Shown: positions 25,201 to 36,925, numbered from the stretch's first letter. The stretch: DNA of 64,000 nucleotides from Ottelia alismoides (GCA_037367405.1 JAZKJV010003259.1:715001-779000), one strand, 5' to 3'. Notes: generated from the letters alone by a model not told the origin. Numbers and translations are program-made.

Positions 25201-27121
25201 GAGTCTATTTTCCGGGTCATGTTTTTATGTGGATAATGTACGCAGTAACTACATGGTTCTTTTGACCTATTGGAACTCGATGTAACTTTTTATTTTGAAT
25301 TAATACCTCTGTGATGAGTCTCACTTCGGGATTTCACCCTCTCTGTATATAAAAAAGGAAAATAAAGGTGTCATTCTTTATTAAATTTTAACCCTGGAAA
25401 AGCGCATGGCAAACAAAGGACTGCAACTGAGCTTGATGCCTAGCTTCTGCTTTACACCTCATCAGCCACCACTCCCAGGTATGCCTCATTAGGCCAATGC
25501 TTAAGCACCAAAACTGGTGTATGCATCAGCACCTCAAGGTGTCATCCTTAGAACTATGCATCTAGGTATCTGTTTTCTTGTATTTCCAAGTTAAACTCAA
25601 ACAATGAATATTTCCTCAATGGCAAAGAGCAAGAATCTTCAAAATGAAGTGTAGTTAAACAGAAATACTGAATAATGTCATGTTAATACTCTAAGCCCGA
25701 GATCATTGTCACCAATGCTAATGATACTGCTATCATTTTATATCTCAATTGTAAGGTCTCCGACACACATACACACAACACTCTCTCCCACTATGCAAAA
25801 GTAAACCCCAAACTAATCGGGATAATCCAAAAATACCATCAAGTTGACCTAGTGAAAGTTGAGGAGATAGTCCAAGAAAGCCATCGAGTTGACCCAAGTA
25901 AAAGTTGAGTTTTTTCACCACAATATCTTACATGAGGAGGAACAATGGCGACAGGTAAGTTTGAACTTTAAATTGAAACTTGTTGGACTATACCTCAACA
26001 CCATCACCCCGATGATAATCCATTGTTAAAGTTTCAGCCGTTCTTTTCCCTTCATCATAACAACTCCTGACACCTGGTACACAAAATACAACAAACAGAA
26101 AGTTCAACGCTTATTGCTTGCAAACAGGGTTTTTAATATTTGATATATTAAGCAGAATATATCAGCCAGCCCCGTGTGTCAGTATATATAAAAGAAGAGA
26201 GGGCATCAGTCAGATAGCTATCAACAGACCTATAGGGTTAACATGACCCCAGTAGCTTTCCTTCTGCGGGTGCTCGAGAGGGTCTCCATAAACCTCGCTG
26301 GTACTCGTCAAAAGGAACCGAGCACCAACTCTCTTTGCCAAACCCAACATGTTCAAGGTTCCCATCACATTTGTCTTGTACCAAGAGATAGTTAAGCATA
26401 ACAACAACTTGTCATCCAAGAAGAAAGGCATCTAGCCGATGCAGATCAATCTAACATAGAAAATATCTGACCTATAACCATTATCAACGTATTTAATATC
26501 CTTTTTTTTGCAGAATGTTGGTAATGGTAGATCTACTTTACTTAAACAGAAACAGGAGAGAACAGAGAAGGATATGATGGTTTTAATGGGATTGAACTTG
26601 TAGTGGACCGGGGATGCGGGACAGGCGAGGTGATAGATCTGATCGACCTCGAGAAGGATGGGGTCGATGACGTCGTGGCGGATGAGCTCGAACCTCGGGT
26701 TGGACAAGTGATGGGCAACGTTATCCTTCCTGCCGGTGAAGAAGTTGTCGATGACGATGACACTGTGGCCCCTCTGGAGGAGGACGTCGACGAGGTGGCT
26801 GCCGACGAAGCCCGCGCCGCCAGTGACGACGATCCGCTTGGGCGGAACCCTGAGGGAGAGGGGAGGGGTTGGGCGGAGGAGGGAGAGGCGGTCGCGGGCG
26901 GTGGGGCGATCGGCGGCGGCGGAGAGGGCGTTGTAGTAGGGGTGGAGGAGGAAGAAGGTGGAGGCGATGAGGGCGCCGACGAGGACGAAGAGGAGGCGCT
27001 GCTCGCGGAGGAGGTAGGAGAGGGCGGAGCGGGGGAGGGAAGGGCGGAGGGGCTTCTTAGAGATCTGAGGCTGCGAGGATGGGGTGGAATTGAGGCTCGA
27101 CTGCTTGTGGAGGAGCTTCAT
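17554..27121 (-). CDS. UXS: UDP-glucuronate decarboxylase (UDP-xylose synthase), 7 exons
   Basis: Converts UDP-glucuronate to UDP-xylose with bound NAD+, supplying xylose for xylan and other wall polysaccharides. Exons: 27121-26576, 26377-26230, 26073-25994, 18377-18294, 18206-18132, 17918-17826, 17742-17554; joined length 1215 nt, 404 aa, all phases consistent. Residues 43-59 form one membrane segment after a basic N-terminus, as in Golgi type II UXS isoforms. The Rossmann motif TGGAGFVG is at 100-107, TSTSEVYG at 206-213, and catalytic Tyr237/Lys241 in SCYDEGKR. The C-terminus has [17 protein letters not shown]. The first ATG is MKLLHKQSS; upstream in-frame starts are only TTG. Intron 1 has AT-AC ends; intron 3 is 7616 nt and packed with transposons. 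The length is slightly short of typical membrane-type members, mostly in the stem region. No break is seen, so it is probably functional. Confidence 0.96.
18378..20109. other. UXS intron 3, proximal part: unassigned and repeats
   Basis: No coding exon is visible. A TA-then-GA dinucleotide run is at 19187-19223. From 19500 to 20100 the plus strand is GAT/GGT-rich and holds the 46-bp tandem repeats described separately. The origin of the rest is unclear. Confidence 0.5.
19882..20060 (+). repeat. Four tandem copies of a 46-bp unit
   Basis: The unit GGTTCGATGGAGATGTTGAT-TTGATATGGTGATAGGTGATGATGAT repeats four times with few substitutions; the last copy diverges after GGTGATATGTGG. It lies within UXS intron 3. 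Confidence 0.9.
20110..21680 (+). pseudogene. Ty3/Gypsy pol (RT) relic in the UXS intron, split by an insert
   Basis: Gypsy RT signatures can be read in shifting frames: [15 protein letters not shown] and YRMS near 20143-20232, then after the insertion at 20272-21025 the thread resumes: FPRLDDI at about 21150, [11 protein letters not shown] at 21253, the MPFG motif near 21310, [13 protein letters not shown] near 21360, then HLTHLRQ near 21440 and [12 protein letters not shown] near 21485. The catalytic YxDD is altered (FGDK). Many stops are present. No LTRs or other domains were found beside it, so it is a fragment, antisense to UXS. Confidence 0.9.
20272..21025. mobile_element. 754-bp non-autonomous element inside the Gypsy RT relic
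   Basis: It is flanked by identical 12-bp copies of TGCTGATGAGCA (20260-20271, 21026-21037), part of which may belong to the ends. Terminal inverted sequences are GGTTCAGGAAAGCG on the left and, inverted, GTATTCACGAAAGCG on the right. Both subterminal regions are rich in GCATATGCGG/CCGCATATGC words; the middle is AT-rich. Removing it rejoins the Gypsy RT reading frame at HADE. The superfamily is not settled. Confidence 0.75.
21700..22412 (+). pseudogene. Copia RNase H / 3' end relic
   Basis: The translated thread includes [13 protein letters not shown] near 21970, SNAESKYRA near 22055 and, after frame changes, [15 protein letters not shown] near 22313-22355, corresponding to the Copia RNase H and the conserved ADIFTKAL tail. 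It ends in TTGAGGGGGAGTATTA (22394-22409), the usual Copia polypurine tract. It adjoins the Gypsy relic, so two LTR families are juxtaposed. Confidence 0.85.
22440..25372 (+). pseudogene. L1-type LINE relic in UXS intron 3
   Basis: In order: an ORF1 zinc knuckle [14 protein letters not shown] (about 22640-22680), an ORF1-like stretch to 23590, then the RT palm in broken frames: [13 protein letters not shown] (about 23615), a degenerate QYADD equivalent (near 23735), [10 protein letters not shown] (about 23925), LEALMRCFF (about 24218), then an LW-type C-terminal block near 24320-24580 and a zf-RVT finger [17 protein letters not shown] (25022-25072). The endonuclease and N-terminal RT are missing. 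It ends near a short A-rich tail (AAAAAAGGAAAATAAA). An ~80-bp segment is tandemly duplicated at 23909-24068. It is antisense to UXS. Confidence 0.88.
25373..25993. other. UXS intron 3, distal part
   Basis: Ordinary intron sequence between the LINE and exon 3; no further elements recognised. Confidence 0.5.
26378..26575 (-). other. U12-type AT-AC intron (UXS intron 1)
   Basis: After the exon-1 codons for KTI, the minus strand reads ATATCCTTCT, which is the U12 donor signal. The intron ends TGCTTAACTATCTCTTGGTAC, containing a U12-like branch sequence (TGCTTAAC, 26391-26398) about 13 nt before the AC end. Splicing here gives KTI joined to [11 protein letters not shown], the uninterrupted family sequence. 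No GT donor nearby gives this result. The length is 198 nt. Confidence 0.88.
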
Positions 27122-27600
27122 CGAGAGGAAGAGCGGAGGTGGAAGACGAGATCTCCCGAGGAAGGAAGGAACAAGGGAGGGAGGAGGATTAACCAAAAGG
27201 TTATCCCTGCTCGCTTCTACATTTCACTCGCCACAACACGTCTTCTACAGCTACTTCCTCCTCCATGGTCTTCTAACTTTATTTCTACTTGCATATTGAA
27301 ATCTATTTAAATAGAAAATTATAATTATGTGATGTCTTTTTTTTTAATTTCCATGTCTTATTTATCATGAACATTAAGTATATGACTTTTGGTATGTTCT
27401 GTACAGATCGTTCTTCATAGATGGATTTACAAAGACATCTTTTTGCAAGCACGTGTGCATGATTAACCGTCTCTTTTAACATGGGAGATCCGCGTCAGTG
27501 GAGTTTATTGCAGGTCTATTGAGATGCTCTGAAAAAGTCCTTTTCATTTTTCGTAGAGGACTTTGTTGTCCACTGACTATGTCCGTTGCATTCTTGGTAT
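27122..27600 (-). promoter_or_regulatory. UXS 5' UTR and promoter region
   Basis: The first ~170 bp upstream of the ATG are moderately GC-rich (probable 5' UTR), then the sequence turns AT-rich at about 27300. No single TATA element stands out with confidence. Frames on the plus strand across 26603-27310 are the antisense of the GC-rich first exon. Confidence 0.4.
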
Positions 27601-28084
27601 CTTAGCAAATGGGTTATGGATGCTTTATGAAAGAAACACCAACCTGGATTCCTAATTTTAAGGCATGGGCCTCTGCTTCAAGGATTGATGTGACATCAAA
27701 TGCAATGCATGTGGTAATGATAGGCTCTCCTTTTAATCAGAGCCATGTCCGATATTCCATGGGCCCCGGGCAAAAGAAAAAAATAGACCCTTATAAAAAA
27801 AATTCGATGAACTGTGCCCTTATATAATTTTATTAAATTTGAACTTTAGCATTAAGTTGTTCAATGATAATTCGATTTTATAGGGCTCATTTTTTATGAG
27901 TTCTTTCATCAAAAAATCGATTCCATAAGGGTTCATTTTTCAACAAGTTATTTATCGAAAAATTTGATTCTTTATCGGTGAGTTGTTTTACTAAAAGTTT
28001 GATTCTACAATGCCTCATTACGACATATACTATTTTTTTTCTAAACTAAAGGCCGAATACATATAAGAATGGCACCTAAAAGTT
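27601..28084. other. Repeat-like intergenic segment
   Basis: Between 27735 and 28075 there are several partial copies of a TTCGATT...AAGGGTTCATTTTT pattern flanked by GGGCCCCGGGC and GACCCGGGGGC, suggesting an old non-autonomous element, but no ends or duplication could be fixed. Confidence 0.35.
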
Positions 28085-28617
28085 GATGGACCCGGGGGCA
28101 TTGCACTCGGAGACTATCCTCAGGGACGATCCCGCTTTTGACGTGTACTGTACTGCTGCAATTGATGTTGTCTTATTCTTAAAGGAGTCATCCACCATGA
28201 TTATGAGCTCTTTATCCTATATGTCTGCATTCCACTTGGAAAACGTATTGGATATTGGGATATATAGGTCAATATTAGATCTTTAGCGTTGATTAGGGAA
28301 GCGTCAACTTTTTTGATCGTCAAGATGGGATCTGACCTCAAATTGGTATGCTTCGAAATGCAACGTTCCAGCCAGATTTGGTGCAAAATGATGCATGCCA
28401 TAACAAAGTTCTATGATTCTTTGAGGTCTCTTAGGATGTTTAAGGAAGTGTCCACCATATCTCCCGTGGACGATACCTTTTAGGAAAATGCCAACCATGT
28501 TGCTCTTCCATAGGGACATGTGCCAAATAGAAGGGCATCATCTTCTATCATTGTTGAACATAGCATACAGATATCGTTTATACCATGTATTCTTTCCTTT
28601 ACTCGCCTACTTGTGGC

Positions 28618-29043
28618 TAGACCTGTCCAAAATGTGGGCTGGACCGTCCCATGGGCCGGGCCGAACGAGATGAGATTAAAAAACCTATGTCCAAAGACCC
28701 CCCATGAGTTGACTCATGGCCTATTGCGCTCTTTATCTATTGAATTTTCTAATGGTATTTAATATGCATAAATGATTTTATTAATACCATTTATATTTTA
28801 TATAACTAATATAAGTAGTTTACATGTTACTTCACATGTAAACTATTAATTTTTATTTAAAACTAGTGTCACATATGAAATTTTTGAAGTGTATCATATT
28901 AACACATGTATTATTCAATTTATATTTATATATTTTTTATTTTTTGTAGGTCAGGTCGGGCCGACCCATTCCCAAATCTCCTAGCCTAAGACGGCCCATG
29001 GGCAGGCTGGGCATGCAGACCCCCAGTCCGTTGGCCAGGTCTA
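28618..29043. mobile_element. hAT-type MITE inside the LINE
   Basis: Ends are TAGACCTGTCCAAAATG and, inverted, TAGACCTGGCCAACGGAC. Flanking octamers CTTGTGGC (28610-28617) and CTTGTAGC (29044-29051) match at 7 of 8. The interior is AT-rich with GGGCCGGGCC-like subterminal words. It carries no coding capacity. Confidence 0.85.
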
Positions 29044-30247
29044 CTTGTAGCAAGGCACTTTGGAAAGCATCTTTCGTATGAAAAGTTCTATCCAGAGGGG
29101 GGGAGTGTTCCTTGTAATTCCAAATTTTCTTAATATACGTTATATTTTCCAGTGTTGCAGTATGTTTTTCCTTGATTAATTGCTAGTATATCGACTTTCT
29201 ATAAAACTTGTCCAAAAGGATGCGATTTCCATCCCAAATGTCATCTTCTATGTGGTTGAGGCAGAGTCCAATTATGTGAGGAGTGTTGTCACTGAGGAGG
29301 AATTGTCGAATTAAATGTAAGTTCCAATGCCTATCAGGACACGGAAGGTCGTATAATGTTGGGAATAGACCACGTTATGCGGTTAGGATGTAATTATTTA
29401 GAGTAGTCAGGCAACCACTGATCTCTCCATATTATGATAATTTTTCCATTACTAGTAGCCTTAATGGTTTGGAATCACGGATGGCTTCCCATAGATGGAA
29501 AGATGCCGTCGAATTGGGAGCAAAAAAAAATCCCAGAAATCAGAAGCTCTAAAATACTTTCCTTGAAAGAGTTCCTTCCAAAGGTATGACTAAGGTTGTA
29601 TAAGCTGCTATGCTAATTTGAATCAAGGACATGTTCATTAGTTGAGCCTTCTTAATTCCAATTCCTCCCAAGTGTTTTGCCAAGGCAATATCATTCCAAG
29701 CTTTGATGTAATAGTGCCTCTTGTCGCCGAGGAAGCCCCACAAAAAATCACTAACTATCATATCTATATGCATGCATGTGTCTAATGCAAGTGAGTTCGT
29801 ACGCATGCGGTATACAAACTATCGAAAGTGCCACTTGTATAAGTATAGTTCTCCCTGCTTATGAGAGGACTTTTCTTTTCCAACCAGTTAACTTATTTTT
29901 CATTATCTAGAGAATATGAAAATGTAGAGTCCTAGAAATGTGTTTTCGTGGCATCAGACAACCCATATATACGTCTTTTTCAAAGGGGAGCTTAATATTG
30001 AGCTCCTATTTTATGGATCTCTATAGACACTCATTAGTATTTTTGTTGAATGTTATACTAGATTTCACATAGTTCACTACTTGCCCAAGGTATCTCCCAT
30101 AATATACAAAAGATGAGATATACTCTTTGCCTCTAGAATGGATGCTTCACCGAAGATGAAATTATTATTCACATACATGTGATGTGTAACAACCGGTAAC
30201 CTATGAATTTTATGACATTTGATGAGATTGTATTGTGATGTAGAATC

Positions 30248-33236
30248 TGTCACGACCCATCCCTCTTATCCGAGACGAGCGCGACAATAATCTAATTAAA
30301 AACCTCATTTTAAATCATTCTTATATTATAATCTTTAATCATTATCCGTAAAATTTTGATAGAGTTTCCTCTATAATATGGATCTCCCAACCGCTACCTG
30401 CACTTAAAACGACCTCTTTTATGGCAAAGCTTTGTATTCCAATCAAGATCACATCAACCATTGAATATAAAGATCATGTTTTACCTTTCTATATATACAA
30501 GATTTACATATTCATCGTCATTACAACAATCCATTCTTGCACATCCATACAAAAATCCGCAACTTTATTTTCATCAAACATCTGCTAATTAAGGTATCAA
30601 AAGTTACCAAAAACTAAGGTCTTTGATGGCGCAACCTCCCGCTAGTGATGTGCAACTATACACGTTCCTCCCAAGTTTCCGGTTCAAGATTTATCTGTAA
30701 TAATAATAACAATAGAATGGTGAGTCTAAACCCATGAAAGAGCTTAGACCAAGCGAGTGGATCTCAAGCTTTTGGTAAACTACTTTATCAGTGTAATTTG
30801 AATTGTATCAAATAATTCTTTGCTAGAAACAACATAAACAAATAGCATTTGCATGGATCAACGTGCATAATTGAATAACTTGTATGAAATAATATAGGAC
30901 AATGTTTGACAATCTTAACCATAAAATGTTCTTTTGTTCAATGTCACACTACCCCAACATGTCGTACTAAGTCGTGAACCATGTAAAAAATTCTAGGGAG
31001 AGAAACTCAACCCAAGACCGTGAAAATCTTATCATTTCATGTTAATGGTCCCAAAGACCGAGTACATTTCGCATACGGCCCAAAGCCCTCCTGAGTTACA
31101 AGGAGTAGGCCATAGGTATACCACGAGGATATGCTCACCCCAACATGTAGTGACTTGTTCATGACTTTTCTAGGGAGTAGGTCATAGTGTGCATTGATCT
31201 TATATCTTATCACAAGAAGTCTTGACGGCATAGTCATAAACACACATGTAAGACTGGCATTCATGAATCATAAACTGCATTTATATTGCAACATGAAAAT
31301 CATGGTTGAACTTGGTAAATAAAAGATCAGGATAAACTCACTACTTATTGTAGAAACCTTCGTAAGTATAGAAATCTTGTGAAATCATTGCTATATAATT
31401 TAGCGAAATCTAACTAATTTTTTTTATAGAAAATATGACTTGGAACCACTCACCTGAGATATAGCCTACTACTACCTCTTTATCACCAGGTATCATATGA
31501 TTTTAAGCTTCCCTAAAAGTTCATTTAAATAAGGAATAAATATCATGAACTATATAATAAAAACATCATATCCTTTATACAATTTTAGTATCTTTATTTT
31601 CTAAATTCTTGAGCACGTGCATGAATAGATATAAAGTATCATATACACATTTGAAATTTCTGCACATGAGTGCACTGAATCTATTCAAATACAAATAAAT
31701 AATATGTCTTTTACTATATTAGTGTTGTCATACATACAAGTCTTATAGATATATAAAAACTAAGATTATCCTGTTAAGTAAATCTATGGAAATCTCAAAG
31801 TTGTGGGGAATCACAATGTAATTAAAGTCGACCCTGGTTGGATATGTAAAAACTCCTGATATCTTAAACACATACTATTTAGTACAAAGAAATGAAATGG
31901 GACTAATGGAACAAGTTGTAATGGCATGTTTTATCTTTTATTTCCTATCAAAATCTCACCTCTTATTAAAATTTATGATGTATGAGTTAACTTTTGATAT
32001 ATATATATATAGTGTTATTATTGTATCTGATTTGCATGGCATAAAGTAAAGCACATAATTAAGGAAACGTGCATTTCAAATTCTCATGGGACATGTCTCA
32101 GCCGTAATCATGGGTAAACATCTATATCTTAATTTATATATTTATCTGATATGCATAAGCTGAGTTGAAGATTCACAGTATCTCGTGCACATATATGTTA
32201 CAAAAAATTTAAATTAGTATCAGTAAAATATAGCTGCAAAGTGTCGCGAACCTGGATATTAGTCACCATATATATTATACTAACATAAATACTGATATTT
32301 TTCATAGTTTCCATATATATATATCGATTTTCACATGTTGATTCCTCTATTAAATAGCTTCTTGTATAATTCCAATCTTGTGCTTTTCATGGTATAAATG
32401 TGAAGTAGAGACTATTAATCAAGAAAGGAAAAAAACGAAAAGATGCCTGACCTGCTCCCTACGGCCTCCTCTTCACCGACCTTTCCCGAAAGAATCCTTG
32501 CAGTAACAACTACTTATACAATCACGGTCTTAAATATGACAGCCCATGACACCCCTTTGCTATATTTGCTACGCGTGTACCCCCATGTGTCTCGTTGCTA
32601 ATATTTTCTTTCCACACACGATAGAAGAACAAGCTTTTCTATTTTATTATTATTATAATTATAGTATATAGCTTCAAGTTACTATATTTAACTAATACTC
32701 ACAACGGACATTTGATTGTATAACTCCAATCACACGAAATCCATATGATATTACTATTATTTTATTAATACAATTCACATCACATTGAACCTAGGATTTT
32801 GTTCTCCCATTTATAGAAAGAAAAAAATGGTGACCAACAATATCTGTACAATAATAACGTCAATTTGGACGTATCAATCTATCGGGTTTATAACCACTTG
32901 CCATACATGATTTCATCACTAATGATTGTCCTAATCTTTCTTTACGTAATATGTCTATGATATGCATATCTAACATTACTTTGTTGTCCTAGAGATACAA
33001 CTAAACATGAGTATATCCATTTCAAATCTATTACATATATATCCTATCCATCTTTACACATAAAAAAAATGATCACGGTATCCTACATATATTTCAAGTA
33101 TGTCAACATTTATATCATAAAGAAATAACTAGGAAAATATCAATATTCGTACCTATTCCTAGGCATCTCTAAACGTGAGCATCCCTAAATTGTAATCTTG
33201 ACATAATATCCAATACAATCTAATTTGAATGTTACA
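30248..33236 (-). mobile_element. Solo LTR of a Ty3/Gypsy element, 2989 bp
   Basis: Read on the minus strand it begins TGTAACATTCAAATTAG and ends GGGTCGTGACA (TG...CA). It is flanked by a perfect 5-bp duplication GAATC (30243-30247, 33237-33241). No internal region or second LTR is present, so unequal LTR recombination removed the rest. A diverged copy lies at 58439-61232, whose neighbouring internal sequence fixes the orientation. The insertion falls within the LINE RT; removing it rejoins the RT thread. Confidence 0.9.
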
Positions 33237-36200
33237 GAATCAACAAGCTTGATAAGAACTCCGCATCGAGGACAAATAAGAAGGACGAGAGAGGGCAACA
33301 GTGTCTAATACCTCTTAGTGGGATAATATTTCCGGATGGTATTCCATTAATCAACATGAAGAATGTTGTGAATATGGAGATGTAAGAGTGGATCGGATCA
33401 ACAAACCGGACTGAGAACTGCAACATACACAACAAATTTATTATATATCTCAATCTAGGTGATTGAATGCCTTTTTCTATGTCCTCATTAAGTGCTATAT
33501 GCTTTGATTTGATTTGTCGTGTCCACATACTATGAAGAATTTTGGAAGCTTCAATAATGTTGTCTGAAATTGGTCTTCCTTTGAGAAAGTCGCTCGGGTT
33601 CGGGAGAGGAGTCTTAGGAGAACGAGCTTTAGTCTATTGACAATTAGCTTGGCAACCACCTCGTCAATGATGTTGGTAACGCTGATGTGATGGCAGTCCT
33701 TGGGACCTTCTGCAAGGTCAATTTTTGAAACCAATATCATAAAGGTTCTATTGATATTTATATCAAATGTGTCCCTACAGGAAGTAATTTCTTATTTATT
33801 TTGTGACGTCATCATCTATAAGATGCATTTTTTTGGTAGAAGACTGTTGAAAAACCATCAGGCAATGACCATATAAATCTCATCTTTATCGGGGACTAAG
33901 TTAATCCTTTGCTTTTCCACCTCTGAGAGTTCTCTTCTGGTTTAAATATAGTTCGTACAATCAGCAATGTGATTAGAAATGCAGAACCTGTTGAAAAAGT
34001 GACGGGCGAAGCATTTTACAATTAGCTTCCTATCATAAGTGTAGGAGCCATCTTCCAATCTGATCCAGTTGACATCGTTTTTCCTGACTCGAGCAAACGC
34101 ATAAAGATGGTAATGTGTATTGCGGTCCACCATTCGTATCCAATGGTATCTAGATCATTGATGCCAATATATCTCCTATTTTTTTAGCAAATTAGCGTGC
34201 TCCTTTTCCACATCGTGTCTTAGTTTGATAGAGGAAGTAGTCAAGGGTTGTGATTACATTATGTGTACAGTGTCCTCAATTTGAGCCTTCTTTTTTTTTT
34301 CAATTCTAAACCTTTGTTGTGGACCACTTCCTTAGTATTTTTGCGACTGCCCGGAGCTTGTGTTGATGCTCTTGCCTCTTCTATACTTTAGTATGCTTTG
34401 TTTGGGACTCTTTATCCTCCATTCACCACAATTCAAATCTCCAAGGTCTAAGTATCCTTCTACCTCTTTCCAATTTAAGAAGAATCGGGAAGTAGTAGGG
34501 AAGTGAGTGACACATGTCCAGTCTCCGGTAGCAAAAGCACAATCAAGGCTTTCCTTGATATTTCGACAGTATCCTTGCTTGTTATTCCAAGTAAAAGCTA
34601 GTTTTGTGAATTTTAGATCAATCAACCCAATATTATTATACAAGTCTTGAAGATACAAGAGGTCCTTTAAGCCACATGGCCATTTGACATGCTTATTATT
34701 ATCATTGATTATAACATTAAAGTCGCCCATTATGACCAGGTTTGCGAAGTTGAGATGCAATGCAACGCATGCATTTTCAGAATTCTTCTTTCCTTGTGTT
34801 TATAGGAGTCTCGTAAATACACATTAGATTCCATTGGCTGCAACCAAATATACGAATGTCCACTACTATATAATTGGTATGCATATGTATAGGATGGAGT
34901 GTAATTTTCTCGTTATAAAGTAGAGTGAGGCTTCCTGCATGGCCTTGCAGTGATGCATCGGTATTCTTTTATTTTGTCCATGATCTTGGTCATCTGAGTG
35001 ATGTTGCTATGAGTTTCTGAAACAAAATATCAGGAAGGAATCGTAGCCCTAAGAAGATTTCTGAGATGTTGGATTTCATTGGGGCTTCTCAAACACATGC
35101 AATTCCCATGCCATGAGCTATTGCGGGTCAGCTGCCATAACCCCATGATCCAGTTCTATGTGTATGTCTTTATTTTTTCAATCTTCACCTCTTACTTGCA
35201 TTGTTATTATTTCGTCTGTTGGGCTCTTCAGTGATTAGTCTCTTCTTCCCAAGTACATGCTTTTCATCGATGCATAGCTTGTCCAATGTAATTGCTTTTA
35301 TTTATCGCAATCCTTTTATTGGCTGAAAAAAGTGCTGGAGAAGTAAGCTGACGTGTTGTCCCTAGGTATAAATTTAATTGTGGTCTATTTACCAATCGTA
35401 GGTTCCTATATGCTTTCTAAATTAGTGACATTCTTTGTGGAGGGAGAGGCAATATCCATGATGGGAGAGGTTGTGAATGGGGCTTGACTTGAATTCAACT
35501 TGCCCTCAATTCATATCATTTTGAAATGCCAAGACACTCCTAACTCCCTTTTTGCTACAAACTAAGTTGCTTGGGATGATTGTACTCTTTTGTTTGTTAG
35601 GATTCTTGGACTTCTCTGATGTTTACTCCCATTATCAGTGCCTCTTACTCATTTTTCTTTCTCTATCAGGAATGGAGGTCGTGGAGAAGCTTTTGTTGTT
35701 GTTGTTGTTGTTTTTAGGGAAAATATTGGAGGCTTTGAGGTCCAATGAGTATCGGGGCTTTAGAGCATCTTCCGCTTATGCTTTTTTGTTGAGATCTTGA
35801 ATTTTTTTGCAAACACTATGTCCTTTAATTACTTCATCACACCAGGAGTAAACATGAGCCATTACTCTGTATAAGGTTTAGATCGAATTTGGGTAGCCCT
35901 TCATGTGCTAATGGTAACGAGATGATCTTGTCGTTTTCGCATTGAATCTTGATATCCTTTTTGAGGGGGCATGATACATCCATCATAACTTTAATCTTAT
36001 CATATCCACTCAGTCTTGCCCCCAACACCGAAGAAAAAGCCATGATCTCGCCTATGCTACCCATAATTTTCCCATAGAATTCCTAATTTTGAAACAAATT
36101 GGATTTTGGTGCCCTTATATCCAAAAAGGACTTGTATCGGACTTGTATTCGTCTAGTATAGTATTAGGGTTCCTTCTCTAGTAGAATAAGATTGCCTTCG

Positions 36201-36420
36201 AAATTTCTAGTTGATCTATTCAAGATGAACTCCTTATCTGTGGGAGAGCTAAATTTATCCCTGCAACAGAGAGTGCCAACCTCTTGAATGAATGGGGTAT
36301 CCAAGACCTTCCATGCCTTTTTACCATCTCTATCATGCCTTTATTATGAAAAGGTCTATCTGACAACAACTTGAAAAGTAATCAACTTTCTCGTGGTTTT
36401 CCTATCATAAAAACCTCTTG

Positions 36421-36729
36421 TCCAATATCAATGATTTCATCATCCTTTTTACCACACGATAAATTCTGTAAGAACCTAACAAGTTCTTCCTCATCATGCT
36501 TCATAGTCATAGAAAGCACCACAACAACAAGAGCACTGACAAACAACCCTCAACATGCTTACAATTTTTATGCTTTGCTTAGATCTAGCCAGGAGTTTGC
36601 AATCTTGGGGAGGGGGGCAAAAAAAAGTGGTTGAAACACAACACATGTTAACAACGACAATTGGCGCATAAGCTTTAGAACCACCACTGGCTGATGGGGC
36701 GTACGGATCACTGCCAGAAATTGGGAAGG
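36421..36729. other. Unassigned flank between the LINE and a SINE-like unit
   Basis: No gene or element recognised; a G-rich and A-rich stretch (GGGGAGGGGGGCAAAAAAAAG) is at about 36606-36626. Confidence 0.4.
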
Positions 36730-36925
36730 AGGAGGTCGTTGCTTGAGTGGCTAGGTCCCAAGCCGCCCTAGCGAGGTTGTTCAACCGCAAGGGAGTGGGT
36801 TCGACGGCCAACCTAGAGCATTGTGTCTCGTCGGGAGCATGACCGCCTCATAGGGAAGCGGGGAGCTACCGCCTCTCGCAAGAGGGAGAGGGGAAGGGAG
36901 TTGCCTCTCGAAAGGGGGGAGTGAA
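36730..36925 (+). mobile_element. SINE-like unit with Pol III A and B boxes
   Basis: An A-box-like TTGCTTGAGTGG (36739-36750) and a B-box-like GGTTCGACGGCC (36798-36809) are separated by about 47 bp, the spacing of tRNA-derived SINEs. The body continues GC-rich to about 36925. A poly-A tail and target duplication were not clear. Confidence 0.45.

Larger units (their letters stand above)
28085..36420 (-). pseudogene. L1-type LINE relic, split by a solo LTR and a hAT MITE
   Basis: Reading the minus strand: DUF4283-type ORF1 start (SDRPFHNKGMIEMVKR near 36370), then MMDVSCPLKKDIK and LPLAHEGLPKF (36000-35890); endonuclease (GHAGSLTLLYNEKITLH near 34910, VIMGDFNVII near 34730, FTWNNK near 34590); RT with EGPKDCHHISVTNII (33700), the NG-P-G and RHCCPLSSFLFVLD region (33350-33260); RT continues across the solo LTR at 30242 with VTHHMYVNNNFIFGEAS (catalytic YADD changed to YVNN), then FLWGFLGDKRHYYIKAWNDI and GGIGIKKAQLMNMSL (29750-29620). 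Frameshifts and stops are frequent. About 4.9 kb remain after subtracting the insertions. Confidence 0.9.

Noticed and set aside
26501..26575. A GT donor downstream of KTI (for example at GTTCTC) for UXS intron 1
   Set aside because: It would add non-conserved residues ISFS and lose the KTNVMG junction; the AT-AC pair restores the family sequence exactly.
26603..27310. 235-codon plus-strand frame rich in Glu/Gly
   Set aside because: It is the antisense of the GC-rich UXS first exon, which has clear homology on the other strand.
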